Assembly (NCBI GenBank): GCA_021432605.1
Contig: MU271143.1
Location: 1,373,277 to 1,437,276, forward strand
From: Coniochaeta sp. PMI_546
Taxonomy: Eukaryota > Ascomycota > Sordariomycetes > Coniochaetales > Coniochaetaceae
Length of the DNA stretch: 64,000 nucleotides
Direction of reading: 5' to 3'
Part shown: positions 21,447-34,743 of the stretch, one piece after another
Position numbering within the stretch: the stretch's first letter is position 1
Layout: each line of letters opens with the position of its first letter
The notes under the pieces: model-generated
Seen by the model: the letters and a program-made list of their open reading frames with translations, nothing else
Databases searched by the model: none
Told to the model about the DNA's origin: nothing
Translations under genes and position numbers: made by a program

Positions 21447-22642
21447 GTGGTTTGATGGGACAGTTCATGTGTGATATGTAACGATATTGAGTCTGAAAAT
21501 GTGTGTGCTTGTTGTGGTTCGATACCCCCTTTTCTGTTTGTACACAGCGCAAGGAATAGTTGTTTCAAATACTAGGTCTATGCACTTCACTCAGGAGATA
21601 GGCGTTCGATCTGCTTTGTGGACTCTGATGTCAGTGTTGAACCTGAACACCACCCGGGCTTGTCGGCTTGATACTCCCGCAAATTGTCCATCGCACGGAG
21701 GTGACACGGAGCTAGACTTGTTGTGTCACACGCGCAAGCGTACAATGCTCCTCCAGCCGTCCACAACACAGCAAAAACGATGGATGCACAAGAAGGGCTC
21801 CAAAAAGTGGACGTACAACATCAGGGATTCCCCGGTGGTCACCCACCCGAGTACTAGTCTGACGATTACTAGCTTGTCTAGGGGAGAGCGGACGGGATCC
21901 CGAATTTTCCAGTATCTATGGTCGTACGTGGAAGATCAGCTTGCTGGAGCTGCTCATGTAGTGTTTGTTGCGTAGAGTTTGGTGGATTGTATATGTGGCG
22001 GCGAAAGAGAGACGAGTTAGCTCGGCGCTTTCATGACACCATATATAATCCCGGATGGGCAAAGAGTTACTCATACCATACGGTAGCAGATCCAAGAGTA
22101 GTACTTCCTTTCAGTGTTGCACGTGTATCAAGGCTCCATGGCGTAGCTTTATCATCCTTATTCATGCTCTTATATACCATATACATGGTAGAGATATGCG
22201 ATCCCCAGTTGCTTGAGAACTAGCTTGATCACCACCGTTGCGACACAGTTTTACCCTCACAGCGCCTCAGGCAAAGCTCGCCGCGACCCAGTTTCGCATT
22301 TTTTGGACTATTTTTTTTGTGGACTTAACTGCAAGCCTCTTCTGTGTGGGTGTAGTGCCTCAGCACCTTCACAAAGTATGTGCGCTGTTGGTTCTCAGAC
22401 CAGCGGAAGACGCTCCAAGGGTCCTCCTATCAAGTCAATATGGGATATTCCAGCAATCTCAGACCCCTCCAATAACGCCTACAGTACAACCTAGCATTGA
22501 CTGCCGCCGAACGCCTGTCCCAAACAATCGGGGATTGACACTTGTGTGTCTCCCATGGCCACCATTCCATCGCGAAGCGAGTGAACTTCCGTTCGGTGGG
22601 TTCCTCCGCATCCATAATAACGGTCCGAAAACCCCCAACACC
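21447..22642. other. 1.2 kb between convergent genes, no gene seen
   Basis: It holds the 3' regions of the kelch gene and of the helical-protein gene. No reliable open frame is present. Confidence 0.5.
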
Positions 22643-23833
22643 TCAATAAGTGATCCTGAACGCTTTATCGCTCGCGGGGAACAGCGGCTCGATCTCGCGT
22701 TGCAGTATCTCCAGGATCCGCTGGGCCAGAGCGGAGTCGCCCGCCTCGGACAGGTACTTGACGGTATCGAGACCGAGCGACATGATCTGGTTGGCCTTGA
22801 ACCCGGAGCTCTTGTGGGGCACGGACAGAGCCTCCCTCCAGCCCCCCTTGGGTCCGTCCTCCATGAACAAGCGGACGGCCCGCTCCGGCGTCGTCTTGGC
22901 CGGGTTGGGGTGGTGCAGGTCGAGGTGGGCGCGCTGCAGCACGAGGGGCCGCTTGAGGTGGTCGCTGATGGCGACGTAATTCTCAAACAGGTCCTCGGAG
23001 GCGGGGGAGAACCGCCATGCCTTGACGGTGGACTGCCACCATACTATGAGCCAGGCGTGGATCAGGTTCTGATAGTCGTGATGCTTGAACAGCTCCTCGC
23101 CTCGGAGGATGCTGGCGTATGCTGCGTCGAGCGTCCCGCCGTCCAGGGTCTTTGCGCGGGCGATGGCGCCGAGGAGGAAGAACCAGCGAGGTGGCGCCTT
23201 GAGAGTCGGTGACGAGGACATGTCCCGTATTTGCTCTAGCCATGTCCAGAGCTTTTCTTCGAGTCCCTCGGCGACCATGAATGGGACGAGAAGCCGCAGG
23301 AAGCCCTCGTTGTTTAGGAATGACAGGTTCTTCTCCATCCCGGAGCTCTGGATCCAGCTGGCCACGCGCATGCCGGCACCGGAGGCCTGCATACCGTCTT
23401 GTACGGAGAGGAATGACGAGCGAAGGATGCTGTTGCGGACCGCAATCAGGAAGCCGTGGGCACGGGACAAGGTCATCATGCCCCTGGCTACTGCCTCGTC
23501 AAAGACAGCTGTCTCCTTCGTAAAGGTCGCGACGCCATGTTTCGCGTGGGTGCTGCTAGCATTGTTGCTTGCTGGGCTGATGGTCGGCGGGTTGAAGAGC
23601 GGGTTGGAGAGGATGGAGGAAAGATGATGATCGGTCGGTCGGCGATGGGCCGACGCCGGCTGAGCAGCACTGGCGCTAGGTGCTTCGTCTGGTAGCCAGC
23701 CATGCTCTTTATCTAGGTGCTTCCGGAAGGAGGTGGTCAGGGTGTCGAGGAGTCGTTGAGCTTCCCGGCGGTTGAGCGGTAGCGGTTTGTGAAGAGTTGG
23801 GAGCACCCTCGCCAGAGTTTTGGTTTGGAACAT
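22643..23833 (-). CDS. Conserved ascomycete helical protein, possibly mitochondrial
   Basis: One exon of 396 residues from a good ATG. The N-terminus (MFQTKTLARVLPTLHKPLPL) is basic and hydroxylated with no acidic residue, as in mitochondrial targeting peptides, but this is only a prediction. The body is predicted to be almost entirely helical, with Trp/Leu-rich stretches (KLWTWLEQIRDM, LIHAWLIVWWQSTVKAWRF), suggesting an alpha-solenoid. A Ser/Pro/Asn-rich loop at about 50-95 interrupts it. No catalytic motif is seen. I do not recognise a named family; the length, start and strong codon bias support a real gene. Confidence 0.82.
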   Translation of the reverse strand: MFQTKTLARVLPTLHKPLPLNRREAQRLLDTLTTSFRKHLDKEHGWLPDEAPSASAAQPASAHRRPTDHHLSSILSNPLFNPPTISPASNNASSTHAKHGVATFTKETAVFDEAVARGMMTLSRAHGFLIAVRNSILRSSFLSVQDGMQASGAGMRVASWIQSSGMEKNLSFLNNEGFLRLLVPFMVAEGLEEKLWTWLEQIRDMSSSPTLKAPPRWFFLLGAIARAKTLDGGTLDAAYASILRGEELFKHHDYQNLIHAWLIVWWQSTVKAWRFSPASEDLFENYVAISDHLKRPLVLQRAHLDLHHPNPAKTTPERAVRLFMEDGPKGGWREALSVPHKSSGFKANQIMSLGLDTVKYLSEAGDSALAQRILEILQREIEPLFPASDKAFRITY

Positions 23834-24425
23834 TGTGGCGACGATATCCCCCCTGTGGCCTGACCACAGGAGGTTAAGATAGGTAGTCGGTTACTGGGCG
23901 GTGCCTATTCGTGAATAGGAGCTGCGGTGCGGATGTCGAGGCTGTATGTTGAAGGTTGAGTAATGACGGGATGTCCGCTTCGCAGACGCGCACGGACTGC
24001 GCCGGTGACATGATCGGCTCCCGTCCGGTCCCAACCCCACTCCCCGCTGATAGGTGTAACCGTTCGAAGTGGATCCGGGGCCATCATGAGTTATGGTAAG
24101 GTACCTTAAGGTAATCAGCATGTATGTACCATTGTACCCCCTTAATTCTGGATTCACCAGAAGAGGTGGTTATCAACACTTGAAGACACTCTATCGTGAC
24201 TGCGGAAGGTGTAGGAAAATCCAGCTTCTTGATATATAATGGAATGTGTATAATATGTACATAATCGTCAAGTGAGTCGTTATAAAGTACAGACTCTGGT
24301 ATATCCGCCACAAAAGTTACAATGCCCCCCAACTCAGTCCTCGGTGCGACATGTTGCCTCGTGTCTTTGACACCATGCCGTCGAAATAGACCCCAAGTCG
24401 TCCTAGTATCATATCGTACATCTCA
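23834..24425. other. 0.6 kb with no gene seen
   Basis: Upstream region of the helical-protein gene and 3' flank of the 7-TM gene. Nothing specific is seen. Confidence 0.45.
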
Positions 24426-25829
24426 TCATATGCTGCCACTGACACTCGTCCGCATGCCATAGTCTTCCTTGTGTGCCTGTTGCCTGTTCTCCTTCACCCG
24501 GTCGTCGTCTTTCGTCTCCTCGTCCGCATACGACACCCTCACGGCTGTTGTCCGCATGATGCCGTTGTAGGTCATTATCTCCTCCTCGCTGGCACTGGGA
24601 CTGTGCGACCGCACCTTGAACTGAGACTTGTCCTTGAGGTCCTTGAGCACCATGCCGGGCGTCATCGAGTGGTGATGCTCGCTCCTCCCGGCCGTAACCC
24701 TACTCCTGTGGTTGCCAGAGAGACCGTACGTGTCCGGATAGCCCGAGCCGCCGCCCGTATGAGTCGAGAAGAGGCGCGGGAACCACTTGCGGAAGAGCGG
24801 TCGAAGGGCAGGCGCCGATGCCGTGATGATGGCAAGGTTGGTCTCGATGGCCGAGGTGCAAAACCCGAGCGTGTAGGTCGGGTCGGAGTCAGGACCGGGG
24901 ATTGTGAAGAAGGCCTGGTAGATGAAGACGAGCCGAACAATACCCACGATTGTCACGCTGCGGACAAGGTTAGCTCACCCGCCTTTTTGCTCATGAAAGG
25001 CAGATGCGCGTGGTATACTCACATAAATCCGAGAAGGAACACAATCATGAGCGCAATCTTCATCTTCATTTTCATCTTCAGGTCCGCGAAGATCCAAATC
25101 GGAAGTGCGAGAACGAGAACATCGGTGAAGATGGTCAGCGCCGCCGTGACCAGATAGAATGTACCCTGCTTGATGCAGTGTCCGCCTGCGACAAGCGGGT
25201 TCCAGTTGAATTCGATCGGCCAGCACTGGAAGATCACGACGAGGAAGATGGCGATCATCAGAGCAATGTTGAAGAAGTTCAGGGCGTGGATGGCATATCG
25301 CACTCCGGGCTTCTGTCCACCCAGGCGGAGCAGGAAGATCAGGACAGACGTCTTGACGAGCGCCAGAATGGGATTGTAGAGCACCTGCACAGCGAAGTTC
25401 CAGATCAGACCTGGAGTCGCAGGATACGTGCCAGGCGCCGGGACGTCCTTGATGTGGATGCCGATGAAGTTGGTCTTCATAAACATGTACGTTGCCGACG
25501 TCTCACCAATCGACATTGCCTGCAAGATGATCAGCAACCAAAATGGCACACAGGCAAAAGTCAGCAGCTCAATATCCGGGCGGGCGTACCATTGCAACAC
25601 AGACGAGCAGGTCATCTATACCCAGCTGCTTGGCTGAGAGCCTGCCATATACTCGCAAGACACACGTAATGAAGGCCAGGATTGGAAAGAAGAGAATGAT
25701 GGCAAAACCGAACTGTTGCATCGGCGTTGTCATGTCGAACACCTCGCTGCCGTGCATCACGGGCGCCGTGGTGGTGCCCGCCGTCTGGCGGCCGAGAAGG
25801 CTCGCTATCTCTGCCGGGTAATGCATCAT
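24426..25829 (-). CDS. Fungal rhodopsin-fold 7-TM membrane protein
   Basis: Three exons, 25829-25590, 25519-25023 and 24957-24426, give 422 residues; the introns are 70 and 65 nt with GTACGC/CAG and GTGAGT/CAG borders. Seven hydrophobic segments are visible, the first FGFAIILFFPILAFITCVLRVYGR, followed by the family-typical basic loop and GIDDLLV. Later segments include NPILALVKTSVLIFLLRL, IALMIAIFLVVIFQCWPIEF and LTIFTDVLVLALPIWIF. This order matches the fungal rhodopsin-domain (PTH11-like without CFEM) family. The C-terminal 150 residues are a hydrophilic Ser/His/Lys-rich cytosolic tail. Members are presumed plasma-membrane receptors with unknown ligands. A tandem KMKMKMK sits at the end of helix 6. 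Confidence 0.88.
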
Positions 25830-28800
25830 GTCCCAAGTTCAGCTGCGAAGAAAGTGGCTCAGTCCACGGTGCGGCCCCGGTTGGCTTTTAAAAACGAGCG
25901 TAGGGAGATCCGGGCGAGATCGCTGGTAACAGAGATCGGCGGTGATCACTGTAACAAGCTTAAACCTGCGAGCAACGACAATCGAGAAAGGATCATCGCA
26001 GTCAAGGCCGGTATGGAGATGGGGTACTGGGTCAGATATTATACTAGCTAGAGACGCAAATGGGTGAATCCCTGGTCGACGGGGACCCTCTCGGGGAAGA
26101 AGGTATGGAGACGACTGGCGGACTCGCAACACCAAGAGTCTCGAGGTCAAGGCGATGCCCTATCTCTAGTGTACACTACACCCCGGGGATTTAGTCGAAT
26201 CATTTTGCTCCGGACTGTCTTTACCAGCTGCAAACCAAGCCTTGAACCCCTGAAAGACGCTTCAGGTACTTGCCCTTTTCTGGCCCTCGTTGACCAGCAG
26301 GCCTCAGGAGAGACCCTTTGAAAGACGGTTAGACCGGAAAGCGGTGTTCACCGTGGACTGTGTTAGCCACCGGGGAACAGTGCCTAGCTCGAGGGAGAGG
26401 AGGTCCAGGCGCAACCGGTGCAGTCTCTCAGGGCATGGCCTGCTATGTGGACCAGGATCGCTTACACTACACTAGGTAACTAGTCCTGCATATGAGCAGT
26501 CCTCACACTAGCAAGGTGTACTGTTCCTGCAGGTCTCAGAGGAAGTGGACGAGATCAACGGAGACGAATGAAACCATGGAAGAGCTCCGGCGTGTGGCTT
26601 GAGACCAACGGGGCAAACCACACCGAATACGACTCGAGTCAGTTGGACTCCGGTGGTCAGGTCGTCAGGGTGTGCAGTCTACTAGATTCTTGCTTGTTCC
26701 GAACTTGCCAATGCCGGCCGGTGGAAAAACGGATACCCTGAGGCACTAGTTCGTAAGAGCTTCGAGAACCGAATCCGCCAACCTGGAAAGGTTGACAGGT
26801 CACAAAAAATGCGATCAAAAAAGGCCGTATGGGAGCCGATATCGAGTGCACGCCATCCGCGATACGCACACGAATCCCTGCCACACGTGCTCGGGCTGAC
26901 TGAGGAGGTGTTCATCGATCTTGGTTTCTCCAGAGTCGTCAGAGTCTATTCTCGGCCAATAGATAGACCATAGAGTAACGTGGCTTGAAATGGTAGTGAT
27001 CAGCATGTCGAATGCTCTGTGCACACATTTCTGCTGCACACTGTCCACTACCTACACGTGTACTGATAAATTTACAAGAGGATGTCGTGTCTTAAGGACA
27101 ACGCTAGAGGCCTTCAGAAACGCTAGGTCGATTAGGCTTGCTGAGCAGGATTGATGCGACACCAGGACCAGGTCCCGGTCGAAATTTTGCAAAACAAAAA
27201 ATAACCTTAGAAGCTGACTATTCTCGGACCGCAAAACGTTGGAACGTTGAAAGTCTGGTCCGGATGTTTTAATGGTTGGGACTCGGCGACACTACCGCGC
27301 ACTCCCGCGATTAGCACTTGTTTGCCAACGGAGGAAAACAGACCAAGAGACGACGCGACACGGGAGCTTGTCTCGGTACGCTACGGGATCTAATAACCGT
27401 CGCGCACTGTTGTTCGAAAATGCCCTCAGACCTCGGAAAGCATTTGGTGATGCCTAAGAGAGGGGGAACCGGTGGCCTAGCGCGACACTTGGAGTTCTGT
27501 GTGAGTGGACTTGGTGCAGTATGGGTGGTACGCACAGTATGGAACGGACTAGTTCGACCCTTTCGAGCCCTGATTCTCCGAACGAACCTGCATACTGTGT
27601 AAGCGAGCTTTGGAACAAGAGGCAAACCACCTGTATTTCCATGTACACTAAGAGCAGAATGAACAATGCCACTGAGTTCTTCATCAGCACTAGCTAGTTG
27701 CCATCCTCGGCACTGACCGCCAGTGTAGCAGACTAGAAATGTGGCCCGTCTGGGAAGTTGAGCAGGTACACAAGCAATGTGTTGAACTTCATCTGCTGAT
27801 GACAGACTGTTGCGTCGTCCGGTGCTCGGTAAGGTAGTCTTTTTCCGTGTAGACAGTATTGGATGAACGCCGTCAGCAGTTCAAAGGGGCCTGTCCCCTT
27901 CCCCCCCCCCCCCTGCACAGCGTCGGGCGTTCGGGTTCTCGTTGCTTTTGCTCTATATGGTTAGCGAGTACCCGAGGCTGGGGAGTAGTAGGACTCCAAG
28001 GGTGTGTCCTTGTATCGGCTCGACTGGTGGAAAACGCAACGATTTGGCCGATTCAGCGATGCATGCAAGCCTGCGGCGTGGCAAGTTGGCAGGCGTGGAT
28101 CTTGCGGCGCGCTTGGCGATATGGATAAGTTTTCTTTGGGACCAGGCTTTGACAAAAACGATGCCACTCACTGTGATCACCCGTCTCCGGACATCCAACG
28201 TCAAAAAGTCTCAGGCACACCCGTGAGGAAGGAACCGGACTGTGAAGGGCGCACTGGGAGGGGTCTTTTGGGAAGATTCTGCCCGGCTAAGACTGTGGAG
28301 CGGCACGGGGTGATCCGATCGTCTGAAAGTTTACTTTGCGTACTGTGGAATTATGGAATTATGGGACTAAGGTAGTGTACTCCACAGTAAGTAAGGTAGA
28401 CCAGGATCTACTGCATACATAGTACAACGATACATGCTGGACCCTGGTAACCACCTTCCAAGGGCTCCTTCCACTTTCCCCCAGCAGCCTGCATCAAATG
28501 TTGCAACACACGATGGGTTTAGTGATTACGAGGAACTGCCAGAGTGTCATTGACACGGAGGACAGAACTGAAAACAGGGTCTGTTCGAGACTCCTCGCTC
28601 CGTTCCTGCGTCAAAGCATGGGATGCTATGCAACTAAGGCACCTCTTCGAAAGTCGTTCCATGGCTCACACAACCGCAGAAGGCAGCTGTGGTGTACAGT
28701 GCACCATGGCAATTCCTGTCATGTCTGAGCTGTAACCGAGCTACGTATCATCAAGACTCGTATCATCAGAGGTAGTGTAGTGTACCTTGGTGTACACCAC

Positions 28801-30761
28801 CCGGCAGATCAACGAGTGGGTGTCTCTTGAAATTTTGGCAAAAATGGGCAAACAAGGAGAACAAGCCAACAAGATGGAAGCCGTAACAAACGTTGCATGT
28901 CTACACTACACTGTCTTACTCACAGACACACACCACCCTTCCCGCAAAAGTGTGACCACCACGGCCTGCAAGCCACACTGCCACAGACTCCCGTCCACAC
29001 ACGTGTTGCGGCACGCACATGCACATGTAGAAACAGTGCTGTGGCACGTACACACTGAGCGTCGTACACGTGTAGAGCAAGATGATCTGCGAGTAGTGAT
29101 CCGAAGATGTGTGCCCCCCCAGAGTCGGGTTTGCCCCTGGCCACTCTGGTTACTTCTTACCCTGTGTATAGCAAAGGCTTGCTTGTTTCCTTCCAGATTT
29201 TATTTCCAAGGTTGCTGTGCCTAAAAAAAAACTTGCCATTATCTCAAAGGACACCAAGGATGGTGATCCTTGTGATTATATGATTGTTGTGTCATGCGCC
29301 TGCATACCTACTCCTAACTGTATTTGGATAGCATCCCACAACGTTAAGAATCGCTAATTTTGAACAGGGCGTGAGTCTGATGTTTTCGGTTCGAATACGC
29401 TGTTTCTGTCGTCCAGACCACAGAGGCGCGGAAATGAGCAAAGCGGTTTCCTGCGAGTATGTAAATAAGGAGCTCTCTGGCTGTTTGCTGTGGGGGAAGT
29501 GGTGCCGGGTGTTTCGTCCAGGTGTCAAAACTTCAAGGTGCCTCCAAAACGAGGGAGGAGTCAACAATGGTAGTAGTCGATATGAGGGACGAACAAAGCC
29601 AGCCCCCCATACTCTTGACTGGAGGTATGACACACGGGGCGTTGTTGCAAAGTCGCGAGAGCCCACCATCGGAGGCGCCTTGCCGCCGTGGGCCTACTAC
29701 ATCGCCGCGGCCACACACCTTGCCATCTTTTCCCCGATTGCTCATTGCTTGGCATCCTATGGCTTCGGGTGGAGTGGATAAGGTGTGGTGTATGCAGCAC
29801 ACAATCGGCAGAGCTCCAGGCCATGCTGGACTCCGCATCTGTCTTGCACGTCGAAGGTACTCATCATCAAGGTCAGCCGCCCATTGGGCAAACCCCATGA
29901 ATACATAGTAATCTCTCGTCGTTAGTGGCTGGTCGCTGGGCATGCCGGAGGCAGGATATGGGCGCATAACCTCGCGAGAGAAGAGACCCGACTGACCGGG
30001 TCCCATACCACCATGCTTACCTTGCATGACCTACACAATACCACCAACAAGCATCTTCGCCACGTTCTCGAAGCCGTCCCTTGCAGTCTGCGTTCAGGAA
30101 GCCCAGACCCATCCCTCTTTTCTCCCTTTCAGCCTTTCTGTCACATTTACAAGACTTGTCTACCCAGGGTCGGCTAATAGTCCGTCCCACTATCGATTCT
30201 AGCCGCGTGTGCTCTCAAGGGAACCCTCTCAGAACCTTCCCAAGTCCGGCATTCTTCCACGAGCGTGGGATTAATCTCTCATCTCGCGTTCATCGAGGCG
30301 AGATTGTTGAATGTTTTCCCGGCTCGCTGCCCTAGTGCTAGTGGTTCCATTATACGATAGAGACATTGAGGGCACGACGCATTGTGCCACTCACACATAC
30401 CAATTTTCTGCTATCCGGCCCAAGGTCCTACTAGAGACCGGTTCTGGAGACCCCCATCCTCTCACCCCCTTGCCTCGAATGGATCGATCAAGCACTGGAC
30501 CCGGACTCCGTTGCCATCGTGGCCCACTCGCCACGAGTTTCGACAATCTAACGTCGTAAAGTGACCCCAGCTTTGAGGACGAGGCCGGCAAGTCCTCAAC
30601 CTGGGACGTGGTTCCGGCTCCTGCGGCTCAAGTGTGCACCTTCATAAACATACATAACCTGGTCTCAGACTGAGACATTCGGGGATCTCTTTCTCGCTTC
30701 CATTCTTCAGTCACAGTCACTCTTTTCTGTGTATTTCCTTGACTCACATATTCATATCGAT
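25830..30761. other. 4.9-kb gene-poor stretch
   Basis: The longest stretch without a gene in the window. Open frames of up to 164 codons occur (for example minus 30027-29533) but show no motif. It has a 13-base C homopolymer at 27901-27913. Several GTGTACAC-type palindromes lie near 26170 and 28790. Two copies of TACACGTGTA lie at 27053-27062 and 29065-29074. No transposon domain, terminal repeat or tRNA is recognised. Confidence 0.5.
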
Positions 30762-32958
30762 ATGTCGTCATTAGTCCGGACTGCGGTCGCCGTGCTGGCT
30801 GCCGTTGCGCCCTTTGCGTCGGCCCAGACATTGGTTGTGGACAACTCTACCGTCATAAGTCCGTGACCCTCTCCTCTCCACAGTCCGAGGCCCTTAACGT
30901 CTCGGGCTGCACGCTGCTGCTCGCTATGCCCGGAGCTTGTGGTGCTGACTGCCGTCCTTCCGAATGCGTGACTTACAACCCATATAGAAGCAACCGACGA
31001 GACTGTCGCGCCAGCGGCTGAGACGGTACCGGAGACCGCAACCGACGCGAGTCTTCCGTACTTCACAGCCGAGACCGTCCAACTGACAGACGATGTCTTG
31101 GCGAATTTGACGGCGTTGAGCTTGTCCAACATCTCACTGTTCAACTTCCCCGAGGCCAATGTGACAGCTACCAAGCGCGGAGTCTCGAACGGCTGCAAGA
31201 CGTTTCCTGGAGACCTTCTGTGGCCGATCCCAATAGTATGGACTGTCTTCGATCTGCTACTCGGAGGTGCTCTGGATCAGGTGACGCCCCTTGCGGCTCC
31301 TTGCTACAACGACCACCCCCAAGTACGGAATGCGGCCAAGTGCTCTTTCATCTCGGCCAACTGGAACAACGACTCGTACATGCAGTAAGTGGGAACGACT
31401 CTCAACAACCAAAACACCCCATTTTCTTTTTTCTCCGTTTGGTCTGACTTTGAATTGCTCACATCTTGATAGTGCTGATGATCCTTCATCCGTCATGTGG
31501 CCGCTGTACCAGGGGCGCACCTGTATGCCCACCACCAACCCTAGCTCATCCTGCACGCTGGGTGGCTTCCCATCGTATGTCGTCAAGGCAACGAACGTGG
31601 CGCAAATCCAGCTCGCCGTCAACTTTGCTCGCAACGCAAACATTCGCCTCGTTGTCAAGAACACCGGCCACGACTTCAACGGCAAGTCCGCTGGTGCCGG
31701 CGCGCTCTCCATCTGGACGCACAACCTCAAGGACCTGAAGTATGTTCCCAACTACCAGCAAGGTTCGTACAAGGGCCCGGCTGTCAAGGCTGGCTCCGGC
31801 GTTCAGGCCTTCGAGCTCTACGACTACGCCAACAAGAACGGCATCACCGTGGTCGGCGGCGAGGGTAAGAGTGTTGGCGTGACCGGTGGTTATCTTCTCG
31901 GCGGAGGCCACTCGCCTCTCTCATCGTTGTACGGAATGGCTGCCGACCAGGTCCTGTCCATGGAAGTCGTGACTCCTGATGGACGTTTCGTCACCGCCAG
32001 CGAGACGGTCAACCCCGACCTGTTCTGGGCGCTCCGCGGCGGAGGTGGCAGCACATTCGGTGTGCTCACCTCGGTCACCATCAAGGCGTATCCCAAGATG
32101 CCCGCTGCTGTTGCTACCTTCAGTTTCTCGACTGGTCCTGGCGTGACCGAGGCTGCTTTCTGGGCCGGTGTCCGCGCGTACTTCGACTACTTCATCACAT
32201 ACACCGACAAGGGTACCTACGAGTATTTCCAGATCATCTCGCTCGGCCCCGGTGCCTATCTTTTTGGCATGGCTCCCTTCTTCGCTCCCAACATGACCAC
32301 CACCCAGCTCCAGGGGCTCATCGCGCCGTGGCTCAAGACGTTGTCGGATCTCGGCATCCAGGTCACGCCGCAGTACTTTGGGTACAACAACTTCTACGAT
32401 GCCTGGAACAACCACTTCCCCCTCGAGGCTGTCGGCTCGACCAACATCAAGACGGCCTCGCGTCTGTTTCCCAAGAGCAACTGGGCCGACCAGAAGACGC
32501 TCAACGCGACTTTCGACGCCATCAAGAGCGTCGTGGTCGACGGCTCGACGGTGCTCGCCTTCAACATCGCCGCGGCCAAGAACAGCGGGTCCAACAACGC
32601 CGTCAACCCGGCGTGGCGCAACACCTGCCTGCACGCGATCCAGGGCGTCTTCTGGGACGAGGCGGCGGACGTGCCGACCATCGTGGCGGCGAGCAAGAAG
32701 ATGACGTTCGACTGGATGCAGCGGTGGAGGGACGTCAGCCCCGGGGCGGGCGCGTACATGAGCGAGGCCGACATCCTGGAGCCCAACTTCCAGCAGGCCT
32801 TCTACGGCAGCAACTACGCGCGCCTGTACCAGCTCAAGCAGAAGTTCGACCCGTTCGGCCTCTTCTACGCGCCCACGGGCGTCGGCAGCGAGGACTGGGT
32901 CGTGCAGGGCCAGGTCGACGGCCTGCCGACGCAGAACGGCAGGCTGTGCCGGGCCTGA
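30762..32958 (+). CDS. Secreted FAD-linked oxidase, berberine-bridge / isoamyl alcohol oxidase type
   Basis: Three exons, 30762-30858, 30988-31384 and 31473-32958, give 659 residues; the first intron is 129 nt with a GTCCGT donor, the second 88 nt with GTAAGT. A signal peptide covers about residues 1-22 (MSSLVRTAVAVLAAVAPFASAQ). The FAD domain contains VVKNTGHDFNGKSAG, whose His at about 231 is the expected covalent FAD attachment site. The second site, a Cys in the usual GGECP segment of bicovalent enzymes, is Gly here (VVGGEGKSVGVTGGYLLGGGH), so flavin should be attached only through His, as in Aspergillus MreA-type oxidases. The C-terminal BBE segment (YMSEADILEPNFQQAFYGSN) is intact. The substrate is unknown, probably an alcohol or phenol. 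Confidence 0.92.
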
Positions 32959-34743
32959 CGGTGTCGGTTGGGGAAGCGAGTAAACTGAGCATACTTTGTG
33001 GGGGGTGCAAATAAGTATATAGAGACAGCGAACACGGGCGCCCCAAACGTCGCCGCCATTGCAAAATGACTTATATAGACCTACAATTATCAGCTGAGAC
33101 GGACGCGTATTCCTTCAACCAGCCAACATATCAATCAATACCCTAGCGAGCAGTATAGAGTTTTTAGACTTCCACCGTTTGTTGCAGCAGTAGTAGGTAG
33201 CTTGAGTTGTGATGGACACCTGAAGTGGCATGTTTACTTTCGCTGTTTGCGGGCTAGGTCTATAGTGATCCGAGATGCTACTGAGTATCTAACAATGAGG
33301 CAAAGACAAATGAGGTGAGATCCATGGACGTTTCTGGTCTGGACAACTTCGGTCAAAGCACGGATGCGGACTGGAATGACTCCGATCTGCGGAGTGAAGA
33401 GTCGCTCTGGATCGCTAAGGTACGGCTAAGGTACCTCTACTGAACAGATAGATAGACTAGATACTTACGGAGAGAATACGGAGAGAAGGCGCGGCACGGT
33501 ACTAGGTATGGTAGTAGGTAGAGCATGGTGATGTCACGTGAGAGTGAGGTCCGGGAAGCAAAGTTCCAGACCAAGCCACTTCCGGGCAGGCGCACCCCAG
33601 TTTTGATGTGCTCAGTTGACCAATCAACTGTGCTGGCGGCCAAGCTCTTGCCCCACTGGTGACATGTGTTTCCTGGGTTTGTGGGTTCAGTCTTGCGACG
33701 AAAGCATGACGAAAGCAGAGAGGGTGAAGACATCTTGGACTAGCTTAGCCATTGAAAGGGATGCTTCGAGCTGCTGGAGCCAGACTCTGCGTCTACTAGC
33801 CGTGCGATCTGGCATCAATCGTAGCCATCAATTAGTCCCCCGGATTTCTCGGGCGGTGATCATGCAGCACAAAGGGGAGAAAATGCAACTTTGAGGAGGC
33901 AACAGACTCCAAACCGGGAGAGAGCCTCTTGACAGTCCAAAAGGGGCAGCATGACATGCAGCAAGTTCAGCCCAACCCAGCTCCTAGACAGCCAGAATTT
34001 CCAGAAAGCGTGCTCAGCCTCCTCGCGGCTGCTGGAAAACTTGCGTGGAGTGTGAGGTCACGCGTCAGCCCTTCCACCATGGCATTGGTATTGCCCTTGC
34101 TGTACAGTTTATTCAGTACTGGTGGAGTGACGAGTCAGCGGTGAAGCAAGTCGAATGCTATTGTTGGGTCACTGTAAATTCTACCATTCACCGACCATCT
34201 CATGGTATAATAAGAAAATTTCAATACAATACTCGCACTCTATAACTTACCACAATGGCGAATCCAAGCTTCAATTCTGCATCTTACCAATTTCTGTGAG
34301 CCAGTGAGAGATCTCGCAGTCGATGGTGATAGCGAATGCACTTTGACGAGATACTTCTCTTTTCGCACTTCCCTCTTTCTCAAAAGGTGGCCTCAGCGTC
34401 TCTTAGCTCGGCGCTAGCCAAATCCTGCGTCGGCCAGTAAGAAAAGCTCATCGCTACCAGACAAGCAAACCAGAGAGCCGTGAAGTGAACCTTCCTTTCC
34501 TCGGATCTCACCCACATCGTTAACCTAAAATCACAATCACCTTCAGCCTTTCAGCCATCAACGACTCTTTCCTGACGACAATCCTGCTCTCCGGTCTCAT
34601 CTTTCTTTCTCATCTTCTTAGGTGACTGACCGTCAAGGCTGTTTTGACTCGCCTACAGCTTCAATCCTGGGCACCATCATCCTGGGACCTCGTCTTCCCC
34701 CAAAGGGATCCCTTCTTCCCTTCACATCACATCCATCCCAGCA
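32959..34743. other. 1.8 kb, presumed DEF1 promoter region
   Basis: No gene is seen. The last 400 bp before the DEF1 start are rich in CT runs (CTTCAATCCTGG, TCTTCCCCC), common in fungal promoters of housekeeping genes. Confidence 0.45.

Noticed and set aside
22238-23212. 324-codon plus-strand open frame
   Set aside because: Antisense to the well-supported helical-protein gene at 22643-23833; no motif of its own.
29380-29400. GGTTCGAA sequence resembling a tRNA B box
   Set aside because: No A box, acceptor stem or cloverleaf can be drawn around it.
29533-30027. 164-codon minus-strand frame (MQGKHGGMGPGQ...)
   Set aside because: It starts with ATG but has no motif, its later half reads as random sequence, and no splice pattern extends it.
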